Of a DNA stretch of 64,000 bases, positions 1 to 10,426 are shown piece after piece. Under the pieces are notes generated by a model. That model made no database searches, had not been told where the DNA came from, and saw only the letters and a program-made list of their open reading frames with translations. Every line of letters begins with the position of its first letter. The stretch's first letter is position 1. The DNA lies in NCBI GenBank assembly GCA_021307345.1, contig CP089930.1, forward strand, positions 992,001-1,056,000, written 5' to 3'. The translations under genes and the position numbers were made by a program. The DNA comes from Escherichia coli. GTDB taxonomy: Bacteria > Pseudomonadota > Gammaproteobacteria > Enterobacterales > Enterobacteriaceae.

Positions 1-203
1 CCAACGCCCTGTTTTTCGATGGTCATATCGCCTTCGTTCACCTGATCATCAAAGGTGAAACCATACTGGAAGCCGCTGCAACCGCCACCGGTGATATACA
101 CGCGTAATTTCAGATTCGGGTTATCTTCGTCAGCGATCAGGCTTTTAACTTTGTTGGCTGCTGCGTCGGTAAACTCCAGCGGCAGTGCTACGTCATCACT
201 CAT
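1..203 (-). CDS. erpA: ErpA iron-sulfur cluster insertion protein (partial, 3' end outside window)
   Basis: A-type carrier that hands [Fe-S] clusters to apo-enzymes such as IspG. Only the first 67 or so codons are present, starting at the ATG whose complement lies at 201-203. The start reads [16 protein letters not shown], followed by [20 protein letters not shown] and [11 protein letters not shown], the first of the family's cysteine motifs. The C-terminal CGCG motif lies off the left edge. It is transcribed in the same direction as clcA, with an 81-bp gap. Confidence 0.95.
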
Positions 204-284
204 ATTTTGCTCCAAACGACATCGGCAATTGGGCAAATTCTAACCCAATAATAACTGCCATTATCTAATACCCTGGTATTTCGT

Positions 285-1724
<1,440 letters not shown>

Positions 1725-1930
1725 TCATACAAATAAGATGACGGCATTTTACTCGCTCGTTCCATGAAAATCCTTTGCAAAGCGTAATGTTTCAAATACC
1801 CAAAACTTTTATACTCTTAGAAATCCAGGTTGCAGCAGTATAAGCAACCTGATGTTTGACGAGTATTTAACTTGTTATGAATAACATAGAATAGCAGCCA
1901 TTCACTTTTTCTACGAATCAGGAACCCTCC

Positions 1931-3211
1931 ATGAGTAAGTCTGAAAACCTATACAGCGCAGCGCGCGAGCTGATCCCTGGCGGTGTGAACTCTCCTGTTC
2001 GCGCCTTTACCGGCGTGGGCGGTACTCCACTGTTTATCGAAAAAGCGGACGGCGCTTATCTGTACGACGTTGATGGCAAAGCCTATATCGATTATGTCGG
2101 TTCCTGGGGGCCGATGGTGCTGGGTCATAATCATCCGGCGATCCGCAATGCAGTGATTGAAGCCGCTGAACGTGGTCTGAGCTTTGGTGCGCCGACCGAA
2201 ATGGAAGTAAAAATGGCGGAGCTGGTGACCGAACTCGTGCCGACGATGGATATGGTGCGCATGGTGAACTCTGGCACCGAAGCAACGATGAGCGCCATCC
2301 GCCTGGCGCGTGGTTTTACCGGTCGCGACAAAATCATTAAATTCGAAGGTTGTTACCACGGCCACGCTGACTGCCTGCTGGTGAAAGCCGGTTCTGGCGC
2401 GCTCACGTTAGGTCAGCCAAACTCTCCGGGCGTTCCGGCAGATTTCGCCAAACATACCTTAACCTGTACCTATAACGATCTGGCGTCTGTACGCGCCGCG
2501 TTTGAACAGTATCCGCAAGAGATTGCCTGCATTATCGTCGAGCCAGTGGCAGGCAACATGAACTGTGTTCCTCCGCTGCCAGAGTTCCTGCCGGGTCTGC
2601 GCGCGCTGTGTGACGAGTTTGGCGCGTTGCTGATCATCGATGAAGTTATGACCGGTTTCCGCGTGGCGCTGGCAGGCGCACAGGATTATTACGGCGTGGT
2701 GCCGGATCTCACCTGCCTGGGCAAAATCATCGGCGGTGGGATGCCAGTAGGCGCATTCGGCGGTCGTCGTGATGTAATGGATGCACTGGCTCCGACCGGC
2801 CCGGTCTATCAGGCTGGTACGCTTTCCGGTAACCCAATTGCGATGGCAGCAGGTTTCGCCTGTCTGAATGAAGTCGCGCAGCCGGGCATTCACGAAACGC
2901 TGAATGAGTTAACCACGCGTCTGGCGGAAGGTCTGCTGGAAGCGGCAGAAGAAGCGGGAATTCCGCTGGTCGTTAACCATGTTGGCGGCATGTTCGGTAT
3001 TTTCTTTACCGACGCCGAGTCCGTGACGTGCTACCAGGACGTGATGGCCTGTGACGTGGAACGCTTTAAGCGTTTCTTCCATATGATGCTGGATGAAGGT
3101 GTATATCTGGCACCGTCAGCGTTTGAAGCGGGTTTTATGTCTGTGGCGCACAGCATGGAAGATATCAATAACACCATCGATGCTGCGCGTCGGGTGTTTG
3201 CGAAGTTGTGA
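1931..3211 (+). CDS. hemL: Glutamate-1-semialdehyde 2,1-aminomutase
   Basis: PLP-dependent cytosolic enzyme that turns glutamate-1-semialdehyde into 5-aminolevulinate, the C5-pathway entry to haem. The 426 residues match the full family length. The PLP-binding lysine is in [17 protein letters not shown] near residue 265, and the upstream [10 protein letters not shown] aspartate contacts the pyridine ring. An AGGAACC ribosome site precedes the ATG. It converges on fhuB with a shared hairpin terminator between them. Confidence 0.98.
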   Translation: MSKSENLYSAARELIPGGVNSPVRAFTGVGGTPLFIEKADGAYLYDVDGKAYIDYVGSWGPMVLGHNHPAIRNAVIEAAERGLSFGAPTEMEVKMAELVTELVPTMDMVRMVNSGTEATMSAIRLARGFTGRDKIIKFEGCYHGHADCLLVKAGSGALTLGQPNSPGVPADFAKHTLTCTYNDLASVRAAFEQYPQEIACIIVEPVAGNMNCVPPLPEFLPGLRALCDEFGALLIIDEVMTGFRVALAGAQDYYGVVPDLTCLGKIIGGGMPVGAFGGRRDVMDALAPTGPVYQAGTLSGNPIAMAAGFACLNEVAQPGIHETLNELTTRLAEGLLEAAEEAGIPLVVNHVGGMFGIFFTDAESVTCYQDVMACDVERFKRFFHMMLDEGVYLAPSAFEAGFMSVAHSMEDINNTIDAARRVFAKL

Positions 3212-3217
3212 TGATTT

Positions 3218-3240
3218 TGCCTCGCCCACCGGGCGAGGCA
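3218..3240. terminator. Bidirectional terminator between hemL and fhuB
   Basis: Perfect 10-bp stem TGCCTCGCCC / GGGCGAGGCA with a 3-nt loop sits between the convergent ends of hemL and fhuB. Short T or A runs flank it on both sides, so it can serve both transcripts. Confidence 0.85.
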
Positions 3241-3245
3241 TTCAA

Positions 3246-5228
3246 TTAACGGCTCTGCTTTCTCAACAAATAGATAAAGTACGGCGCGCCAATAAACGTC
3301 GATAGCAACCCCGCTGGGATCTGGAACGGAAACAGCACCATCCGCCCACACCAGTCAGCGAATACCAGCAGCAAACCTCCCACCAGCGCCGAAATCACAA
3401 TATGCGGCATCGTTCGTCGAAAGCCCATCATCCGCGCGATATGCGGTGCCATCAGACCAACAAAACTCAACGGTCCAATAGTCATCGTCGCGGTCGCTGT
3501 CAGGCAAGCCGCTAACAGCAGCAACGCAATTCGCGTCGGCGTCAGCGCCATTCCCACAGCTCGTGCGGTATCACCACCCAGCGGTAAAATGGTCAGCCAG
3601 CGGCGGCACAGCGGGGTAATCGCCAGCAAAATCACCATCACAATTCCTGTGCGCCAGACCTGTGCATCGGTCGCGTTGTAGGTCGAACCGGAAATCCAGG
3701 TCAGCACTTGCGCCATTCGCGGGTCACCACTCGCCTGCAACATCATCAAAAGCATGGTGAACGCGGTGCTTAACGCCATCCCCGCCAGTAACATGCGGTG
3801 TGGGGAAAATCCACCGCGTCCGGCGGCGATCATAATGATCAACAGCGTCACCGCCGCGCCAAGACTTCCCGCAGGCAACAGCCAGCCAAAGGCGTTGCCC
3901 GGCACCAGAAACAGCATCAACACTACGCCAAACGCCGCGCCGGAGCTAATCCCCAGCACTTCCGGGCTTGCCATCGGGTTTCCGGTCAACCGCTGAATAA
4001 TGCAGCCCGCCACCGCCAGCATGACGCCCGCAAACAGTGCTGCCATAATTCGTGGCCAGCGCCAGGGCATTAAATCATCAAGCAGCGCCCCGCTCGCCCA
4101 CGTCCAGCCGTGCGCATCACGACCAAACGACAACGCCACAACCACAGCAATCAACAGCAGCACGCCGCCAGCGAGGGCAAACGCCAGCACATGTTGGCGT
4201 TCAGTCGCGACACGATCGTTCACCTTCATATCTGGCGCACTAATGCTGCGTAAACGCGGCAGCAGCCACAACAGCAGCGGCGCACCGATGAGCGCAGTGA
4301 CCGAACCGGTGGAAACTTCCATCCACACGCGAGTCAGCCAGAGGATGATTTGATCGGAAAGCCAGAGGATCAGCGCACCAATCAGCGACGCCAGCATCAA
4401 CCGTGGCAGCAAACGCCGCGCCCCCAGCATTTTCGCCAGCAGTGGTGCGAACAACCCGATAAAACCGATAATCCCTACCGCGTTCACCAGCAGAGCACTG
4501 ATGACAATCGCTAGCGACAGCGCCGCCAGACGCGCGAGCGACAAGGCCAGCCCGAGATTGCGCGCCACGCCATCATCAAGCCCCATCAGGGTTAATGGAC
4601 GAAGTAGCAGCAACGTCAGCATCACACCGCCCAGCAACTGCGGCCATAAACGCTCAACGCCGCCCCAGTCGGTTTGCGTCAGCGTTCCTGTACTCCACAG
4701 GAACATGCTTTGCAGTTGGTCGTGATGGAAGATAACCAGTAACTGATTGATTGCCCCGCAATAAAGGCTCACCACCAGACCCGCGAGGATCAGCGTTACC
4801 GGCGAAAGGCGCTTGCCCCACGCGACGCCAAAGACAATTAAGCCAACGACACAAGCCCCTGCCAACGCGGCAAACTGGCTCGCCATCGCGCCGGGGATCG
4901 CCCAGAGCGTGGTGACGGTAATTCCCAGTTGCGCGCCCGTTGCGACGCCCAGCGTGGTCGGTTCTGCCAAAGGGTTACGCAACACTTGCTGAAACAGCAC
5001 GCCCACCAGCCCCAGACCTGCGCCAACCAACAGCGAAATAGCCAGACGCGGCAGCAAGCTGTAGTGAAAAATCATCTGTTCAATGACATCGATATCCGGC
5101 GACCAGGCAGCCTGCGCCCACTGACTACGCGGCAGCGCCTGCGAGAAGTTCATCCAGGTCAACGCCGCAGCGGCAATCACCAGCAGCGCCAGTAATAACG
5201 CCGGGAAAAGCGCAATTCGTTTACTCAC
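3246..5228 (-). CDS. fhuB: FhuB ferrichrome ABC transporter permease
   Basis: Inner-membrane permease for iron(III)-hydroxamates. At 660 residues it is a tandem duplication of the BtuC/FecCD fold: two halves of about 330 residues with some 20 membrane helices. Each half repeats the conserved GNPLAEP / GNPMASP motif and the G-rich loop that docks the ATPase. It is the last gene of fhuACDB, and its ATG overlaps the fhuD stop by 4 nt, consistent with translational coupling. Works with FhuC and FhuD. Confidence 0.97.
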   Translation of the reverse strand: MSKRIALFPALLLALLVIAAAALTWMNFSQALPRSQWAQAAWSPDIDVIEQMIFHYSLLPRLAISLLVGAGLGLVGVLFQQVLRNPLAEPTTLGVATGAQLGITVTTLWAIPGAMASQFAALAGACVVGLIVFGVAWGKRLSPVTLILAGLVVSLYCGAINQLLVIFHHDQLQSMFLWSTGTLTQTDWGGVERLWPQLLGGVMLTLLLLRPLTLMGLDDGVARNLGLALSLARLAALSLAIVISALLVNAVGIIGFIGLFAPLLAKMLGARRLLPRLMLASLIGALILWLSDQIILWLTRVWMEVSTGSVTALIGAPLLLWLLPRLRSISAPDMKVNDRVATERQHVLAFALAGGVLLLIAVVVALSFGRDAHGWTWASGALLDDLMPWRWPRIMAALFAGVMLAVAGCIIQRLTGNPMASPEVLGISSGAAFGVVLMLFLVPGNAFGWLLPAGSLGAAVTLLIIMIAAGRGGFSPHRMLLAGMALSTAFTMLLMMLQASGDPRMAQVLTWISGSTYNATDAQVWRTGIVMVILLAITPLCRRWLTILPLGGDTARAVGMALTPTRIALLLLAACLTATATMTIGPLSFVGLMAPHIARMMGFRRTMPHIVISALVGGLLLVFADWCGRMVLFPFQIPAGLLSTFIGAPYFIYLLRKQSR

Positions 5229-6115
5229 GCTTTACCTCCGATGGCGTTATCCAGAATACGCACAAAATGCATTGCCGAGAGCGTCGCACCATAGAACCAG
5301 ACGGCGGGTACGCGCTGAAAGCGTCCGGCACGGACAAACGGCATTGCCTGCCACAGCGGCGTCGCCATTAACGCGTCCATGTCTTTGCTGTTGTCGTGAT
5401 CAAAACAGAGCACATCAACATCTTTATAGGCTGCCAGACGATCGATACTGACGGCGGTACTGCCCCAAAAGTTGGTTTCCCCTTGCCAGGCATTTGGGAT
5501 GCCGTACTCATCGAGAATTTCCTGGAATAAGCTGTTTGGACCGAAGACCAACATATGGCGCGAATCGATAAGCGTCGTCAGCAGTAACGGACGCGCTCCT
5601 CGCTTTACAAAGCGGGGTTTCATGCTGCGGATAAAGTCTTCATATTGCGCTAAATGCGTTTCCGCTGCACTTTGCAGGTTAAGTAAATCTGCCATTTCCG
5701 TCAGCGATTTACGCGCCATCGCCAATGGCTGTTTGCCGTCGCTGAAGTTAAATCCGCGACCCGGCGCAATACGAGCCAACATTTCTGGTGAAGGACCATA
5801 TCCCGCCGACCAGACCATAAACGACGGTTTCATTTCGGTCAGCAGTTCGAGGTTAGGTTCTGTACGCAAACCAACGTCAATCACTGACTCCGGCAATGGT
5901 GGCTCGCTGACCCACAGTCGATAGTTGATGGTATCCGCCACGCCGTAAGGCACGATGCCGAGCGCCAGTAGTAACTCCACCGGCAACCACTCCAGTGCCA
6001 CAATACGATTGGGATCAATAGCCGCCGCACGGGCGGTATTCATCTGCCATAACAACGGAGAAAGCGCCATCGCCGTTAACAGTCGGCGGCGCGAAATAAG
6101 AGATAAGCCGCTCAT
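5225..6115 (-). CDS. fhuD: FhuD periplasmic hydroxamate-siderophore binding protein
   Basis: Binds ferrichrome and related iron(III)-hydroxamates in the periplasm and passes them to FhuB/FhuC. It has 296 residues from the ATG at 6115; a TTG one codon upstream is in frame but unneeded. The N-terminus carries a twin-arginine-type signal SRRRLLTAM followed by a hydrophobic stretch, with cleavage likely after NTARA. The start overlaps the fhuC TGA by one base (TGATG). Class III binding-protein family. Confidence 0.97.
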   Translation of the reverse strand: MSGLSLISRRRLLTAMALSPLLWQMNTARAAAIDPNRIVALEWLPVELLLALGIVPYGVADTINYRLWVSEPPLPESVIDVGLRTEPNLELLTEMKPSFMVWSAGYGPSPEMLARIAPGRGFNFSDGKQPLAMARKSLTEMADLLNLQSAAETHLAQYEDFIRSMKPRFVKRGARPLLLTTLIDSRHMLVFGPNSLFQEILDEYGIPNAWQGETNFWGSTAVSIDRLAAYKDVDVLCFDHDNSKDMDALMATPLWQAMPFVRAGRFQRVPAVWFYGATLSAMHFVRILDNAIGGKA

Positions 6116-6912
6116 CAATAAACAAAACTCACAGGTGCAGCACCCGCCGGATGCGGCAAAATACCCATCGGGATGCCATAAATCATTTCGAGGGTTTCGC
6201 CGCGCATAATTTCCGCAGGCGTTCCCTGAGCAATCATTTCACCGCCGCGCAGGGCGACCAGATAATCACAGTAACGCGCAGCCATATTGATATCGTGCAG
6301 CACGGCAATGACCGTCAGGCCACGCTCCTGACTTAAACGATGCACCAGCGCCAGTACGTCAACCTGGTGGGCGATATCCAGCGCCGAGGTCGGTTCGTCC
6401 AGCAACAGACAGCGGCTATCCTGCGCCACCAGCATGGCGATCCATGCCCGCTGACGCTCGCCGCCAGAGAGACTATCGACCAGCCGCTGCGCCAGCGGTT
6501 TTAAGCCAACCAGCGAGATAGCTTCCTCGACCTTTTCGCGATCTGCCGCGCCAAAGCGCCCCAGCGCGCCATGCCACGGGTAACGACCAATCGCCACCAG
6601 TTCACGCACCGTCATCCCTTCTGCCGGAGGAAGCTGCTGCGGCAAATAAGCCACTTTGCGGGCGAACGCTTTGCTGCTCCAGCTTTCCAGCGGCTGGGCA
6701 TCAAGAAGAATTTCACCTTCCGACGGCGGCTGATGACGACCGAGCATTTTCAGTAACGTGGATTTACCGGAACCGTTGTGACCAATCAGACCGGTCACTT
6801 TCCCGGCAGGAAAGGTTAACGACAGCGGATGCAAAAGCGTGCGCCCAGGCACACGAAAGGAGATATTACGCAGTGCAAAAGTGGTATCGGAATGATTCGT
6901 GTATTCCTGCAT
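6115..6912 (-). CDS. fhuC: FhuC ferrichrome ABC transporter ATPase
   Basis: Energises hydroxamate uptake through FhuB. It has 265 residues from MQEYTNHSD. This start is preferred over an in-frame upstream extension because it matches the family length. Walker A is GHNGSGKST near residue 43, the ABC signature is LSGGERQRAW, Walker B is CLLLDEPTSALD, and the switch histidine is in VLHDINMA. It lies 50 bp downstream of fhuA in the Fur-controlled operon. Confidence 0.97.
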   Translation of the reverse strand: MQEYTNHSDTTFALRNISFRVPGRTLLHPLSLTFPAGKVTGLIGHNGSGKSTLLKMLGRHQPPSEGEILLDAQPLESWSSKAFARKVAYLPQQLPPAEGMTVRELVAIGRYPWHGALGRFGAADREKVEEAISLVGLKPLAQRLVDSLSGGERQRAWIAMLVAQDSRCLLLDEPTSALDIAHQVDVLALVHRLSQERGLTVIAVLHDINMAARYCDYLVALRGGEMIAQGTPAEIMRGETLEMIYGIPMGILPHPAGAAPVSFVY

Positions 6913-6962
6913 AACAGCCAACTTGTGAAACGGGCACGGAAATCCGTGCCCCAAAAGAGAAA

Positions 6963-9206
6963 TTAGAAACGGAAGGTTGCGGTTGCAACGACCTGACGTT
7001 CTGCGCCCCAGAAGCAGCCATAAGTGTTAAAGCAGCTGGCGACGTATTCACGATCGAACAGGTTGTTAACATGCAGCGCCACGTTGGAGCCAGCCATACC
7101 GACTCGCGCCAGATCATAACGCACTAACGCATCCACGACCGTATAACTTCCCACTTTAAAGGAGTTAGCCGGATCACCATAGCTGGAGCCTGTATAACGA
7201 CCACCGGTGCCCAGCGTCAGACCTGAAAGCGGGCCGTCAAAGAAGGTGTAGTCAGCCCACAGAGAAGCCATGTGTTTTGGCACCTGCGCAGGCGTATTGC
7301 CTTTGTAGGTAGTATCGGTGGTGTATTCCGCATCGGTGTAGGTATAAGAACCCACCACGTTAACACTCGCCGACAATGCCGCTTTTGCTTCGATTTCTAC
7401 GCCACGTGCGCGGATCTCGCCACCTTCAACCGAGAAGAAGGAACCCTCAGGGTCCGCCATCAGGTTATTGGTTTTGGTGAGATTATACAGTGCACCCGTC
7501 ACCACAATTGGGCGATCTTCCGGTACATATTTCACGCCGACTTCGTACTGCTTACCTTTAGACGGTGCGAAAATATTACCATCCTTTCCGACCTGGGAAG
7601 AAGGTTCAAACGATTCGCTATAACTGAAGTAAGGTGTTACGCCATTATCAAACAGGTAGTTAACACCACCACGCCAGGTAAACTGTTTGTCATCACGTTT
7701 ATCGGTCGTCCCGGCAACGCGGTTAAGAGATTCTTGATCCGCCCAGTCATAACGACCGCCCAGGGTGACCAGAACTTTATCCCACTGCGCCTGATCCTGA
7801 ACGTAAATACCCGTTTGCTTCTGCTTATTCAGAATGCGGTAAGGGCCGGAGTTTGCCGGATCTTTCGCATTGAAATCGAAATCGGTATTCACCGGATTGT
7901 ACAGATCGAGCAGCGGTACGGAGTCGTCGTAACCAAACCAGGCGTTGATGTCGTTACGCATACGCATGAAATCAACACCCGTCAGCAGGGTGTGGTCAAT
8001 ATCGCCAGTGGCAAATTTGCTCTGCAGCTGGGTATCAACAGAGAAGTTTTGCAGCTTCTCATCATCAACGACATATTTACGCGCCAGATAATGGCCTTTG
8101 TCCGCTGGCGCTAATGCCGCACATTGTTGGCTGTAAGCATTCGCCGGATCGGAGCAGACACCGTAACCATAAACGCTGTTTTGCGAGGTTTTGTTTTCCG
8201 CAAAGCGCAGGTTCTGACGCACGGTAAAGGTATCGTTAAATTCGTGGTCGAAGCTGTAGCCCACCATCTTCTCATTACGAGAATAGGTGTTGTTCTTCGC
8301 CCCTTCGTTAAAGTCCGTCGGCAGACGCTTACCATTTGGCAGCGGCTCAACGGTTCCCTCTTTCGGCAACCAGCCGTAATAACCGGTTTCCGGCTCGTTC
8401 TGGAAGTAAGAAAGGAAGGTGAAATTGGTTTTATCGTCCGGACGCCAGGTGAACGCCGGTGCAATAGCATAACGCTGCTCTTCTGACCCTTTCTGCTGAG
8501 CATTGGCAGAACGCGCAAGACCGGTCAGGCGATAAGAGTAAACGCCGTCATCATCCAGTGCATCGCTAAAGTCAAAACCAGTCTGGAACAGGCTGTCAGT
8601 ACCGGCTTTAAATTGAACTTCTTTCAGCGGTTCGGTAGTCGGACGCTTGCTGACCATGTTCAACAGGCCGCCAGGGCTGCTTTTACCGTAAAGCACGGAG
8701 ACCGGACCACGCATAATTTCAGCGCGTTCCAGCATATACGGGTCAATGACCGCATCGTTATAGAAGTTGCCCTGCAACTTCAGGCCATTCAGATAGTTAT
8801 TCTGGCTTTGGCCTTCTGCCGCAAAACCGCGAATGATCAGGTGGTCATAGGTGTTGGATGCGCCACGCGTACCAACAGAGACACCTGGCGTGTAGCTGAG
8901 CGCCTCTTTTACTGACTTAGGCTGATGCAGCGCCATCTCTTCGGCGGTCACAACAGAAATAGACTGTGGCACTTTTTGAATCGGCGTATCTGTTTTGGTG
9001 CCGGTAGCGGACTGTCGCGCCGCAATAGTTGCAGCCGGCCCCCATGCGCTTTCTTGCGGCGCAGGTGCAGCGGTAACGGTGATAGTGTCTTCTTTCGGTT
9101 CAACCGCTGCCTGTGCATAAACAGACATGCCGCTAACCGCTGTGGCTACTACAACTGCGATTTTACGCAGCGAGTGTTTTGGCTGAGCAGTTTTGTAACG
9201 CGCCAT
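6963..9206 (-). CDS. fhuA: FhuA ferrichrome outer-membrane receptor
   Basis: TonB-dependent 22-strand outer-membrane transporter for ferrichrome. It is also the receptor for phages T1, T5 and phi80 and for colicin M, and the entry route for microcin J25. It has 747 residues from MARYKTAQP, with a signal peptide to about residue 33 (SVYAQA), the TonB box EDTITVTAAP, a plug domain to about 190, and a C-terminal barrel ending in phenylalanine (ATFRF). A longer in-frame start at 9332 is rejected because it would precede the signal peptide. Fur-like sites lie just upstream. The accessory methyltransferase locus ends 254 bp upstream. Confidence 0.98.
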   Translation of the reverse strand: MARYKTAQPKHSLRKIAVVVATAVSGMSVYAQAAVEPKEDTITVTAAPAPQESAWGPAATIAARQSATGTKTDTPIQKVPQSISVVTAEEMALHQPKSVKEALSYTPGVSVGTRGASNTYDHLIIRGFAAEGQSQNNYLNGLKLQGNFYNDAVIDPYMLERAEIMRGPVSVLYGKSSPGGLLNMVSKRPTTEPLKEVQFKAGTDSLFQTGFDFSDALDDDGVYSYRLTGLARSANAQQKGSEEQRYAIAPAFTWRPDDKTNFTFLSYFQNEPETGYYGWLPKEGTVEPLPNGKRLPTDFNEGAKNNTYSRNEKMVGYSFDHEFNDTFTVRQNLRFAENKTSQNSVYGYGVCSDPANAYSQQCAALAPADKGHYLARKYVVDDEKLQNFSVDTQLQSKFATGDIDHTLLTGVDFMRMRNDINAWFGYDDSVPLLDLYNPVNTDFDFNAKDPANSGPYRILNKQKQTGIYVQDQAQWDKVLVTLGGRYDWADQESLNRVAGTTDKRDDKQFTWRGGVNYLFDNGVTPYFSYSESFEPSSQVGKDGNIFAPSKGKQYEVGVKYVPEDRPIVVTGALYNLTKTNNLMADPEGSFFSVEGGEIRARGVEIEAKAALSASVNVVGSYTYTDAEYTTDTTYKGNTPAQVPKHMASLWADYTFFDGPLSGLTLGTGGRYTGSSYGDPANSFKVGSYTVVDALVRYDLARVGMAGSNVALHVNNLFDREYVASCFNTYGCFWGAERQVVATATFRF

Positions 9207-9226
9207 TGGTATATCTCTGATGTAAA

Positions 9227-9260
9227 GTGAATGATAACGTAAACGAGAATGATTATTATA
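9227..9260 (-). promoter_or_regulatory. Fur box cluster upstream of fhuA
   Basis: Read on the minus strand this holds two overlapping or adjacent matches to the Fur 19-mer: ATAATAATCATTCTC and ACGTTATCATTCAC. It sits 20-55 bp before the fhuA ATG, where Fur repression of the fhu operon is expected. Confidence 0.75.
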
Positions 9261-9395
9261 AAGATAAGATAATATTCGAAAGGCTGACGGGTTCGCAAGC
9301 GGTACGCAATATGCGCGCCCCTGAAGGGTCAATAAACAATCAGATGAAAAGAAAGGGTTAATTGTTTAGGCGGGATGTTACTGATATTGACTTAT

Positions 9396-9430
9396 CTACG
9401 CCCTGTGTTCATTCATTCCACAAGGCGTAG
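9396..9430. terminator. Hairpin between the accessory locus and fhuA
   Basis: Stem CTACGCC / GGCGTAG extended by TGTG / CACA across single-base bulges, with an 11-nt loop. It lies 30 bp past the stop of the putative nuclease gene. No clear U-tract follows on the minus strand, so it may act as a weak terminator or an RNA stabiliser and may separate the accessory operon from fhuACDB. Confidence 0.5.
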
Positions 9431-9460
9431 TGATTTATTCCCCAGTCTATACAAGCCGCG

Positions 9461-10426
9461 TCAGGATAACGCTTTCAGAAGAAGCTGCGCGCGATGCTCA
9501 TCGCTCACGGTCTCCCAGGCTTCCGCAAGCTGAACGTGCGCTTGTTTACTGATATCTATAGAAACCGCCAGTCCTTCATCAACTTCCGGCGCCTGAGTGT
9601 TGTTCTCACTCTGTTCAATGGCACGGAAAATTGCTTCATTCATGGTGGCAGTGTCGAGCGAACCCAGACGGCTTTTTAGTGCCTGAGCGGTGGAGGCAGA
9701 AACCCACATGCGGACGATCTCTTCATTCACCGGTTCACTCTGCACACGAAAATAGCAAAGATTCTCGTCTGACGGCAGCGGCACGTCAAAATATGGCTGG
9801 ATCTTGATACCCGCACTGGTCGTCACGGAATAGCGTTTCTGCTTTGTATCCCGGTCATATATCCACAAACTTTTGCTGGCCTTACGTGCCCCTTTAGCTG
9901 GAGTAACATTCCATACTGCTGTGTACTGCTCCGGATTTGGCGGGATCATCCGCTCTTCAAAATAGAGGAATTCCGTCAGACTATCCTCCCATAGTAGCCA
10001 GCCTGTACGCATATCAGGGGTCTTATGAGGTGCGGCATCTCTTACCGTTTGCGTTCGACGTTCTATAAGCTCTGCGTATTGCTGGAAGACGTCATGCATC
10101 ACGTCGTTAGCATCACGAGTGGTATCATCAATACGGATCGAACGCGTTGCAGCCGGGTGCATAAGCGTAGTGCCGCAGACTGACTTGATCGGTCTGTCAC
10201 GCAGGCCTGCTATGCGCAAGAGTTTCATCTCCAGCCCCAATCCCTGATAATTGACATCAATATGTAAATTGCTCCAGCCACCATCAGGAATATTTTTTGC
10301 CAGGCAGTAAACGCGACTCCAGTCACCTTCCTCCAGCTTTCTGCCCATCATGGCGGCAACCTGAGTTGCCAACCACCGTTTAGCAAATACCTTTTCAGTA
10401 TCAGTAAATGCTTGTAAGTATGCCAT
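9461..10426 (-). CDS. Putative restriction endonuclease-like protein paired with a DNA methyltransferase
   Basis: No named family was recognised for these 321 residues. A possible PD-(D/E)XK nuclease core is visible as D57-x8-E66-M-K68 (IDVNYQGLGLEMK). It is followed by hydrophobic and basic segments, LWIYDRDTKQKRYSV near 230 and a C-terminal helical acidic part. There is no signal peptide or membrane segment. Its ATG overlaps the stop of the upstream methyltransferase by one base (TAATG), with AAGGA as ribosome site inside that gene, so the two are co-translated. Position next to a methyltransferase suggests the restriction half of a type II-like system. The active-site assignment is inference. 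Not part of the K-12 gene order at this site. Confidence 0.6.
   Translation of the reverse strand: MAYLQAFTDTEKVFAKRWLATQVAAMMGRKLEEGDWSRVYCLAKNIPDGGWSNLHIDVNYQGLGLEMKLLRIAGLRDRPIKSVCGTTLMHPAATRSIRIDDTTRDANDVMHDVFQQYAELIERRTQTVRDAAPHKTPDMRTGWLLWEDSLTEFLYFEERMIPPNPEQYTAVWNVTPAKGARKASKSLWIYDRDTKQKRYSVTTSAGIKIQPYFDVPLPSDENLCYFRVQSEPVNEEIVRMWVSASTAQALKSRLGSLDTATMNEAIFRAIEQSENNTQAPEVDEGLAVSIDISKQAHVQLAEAWETVSDEHRAQLLLKALS

Noticed and set aside
7272-8114. A 280-codon open frame opposite fhuA
   Set aside because: Shadow of the fhuA barrel region; no ribosome site or domain.
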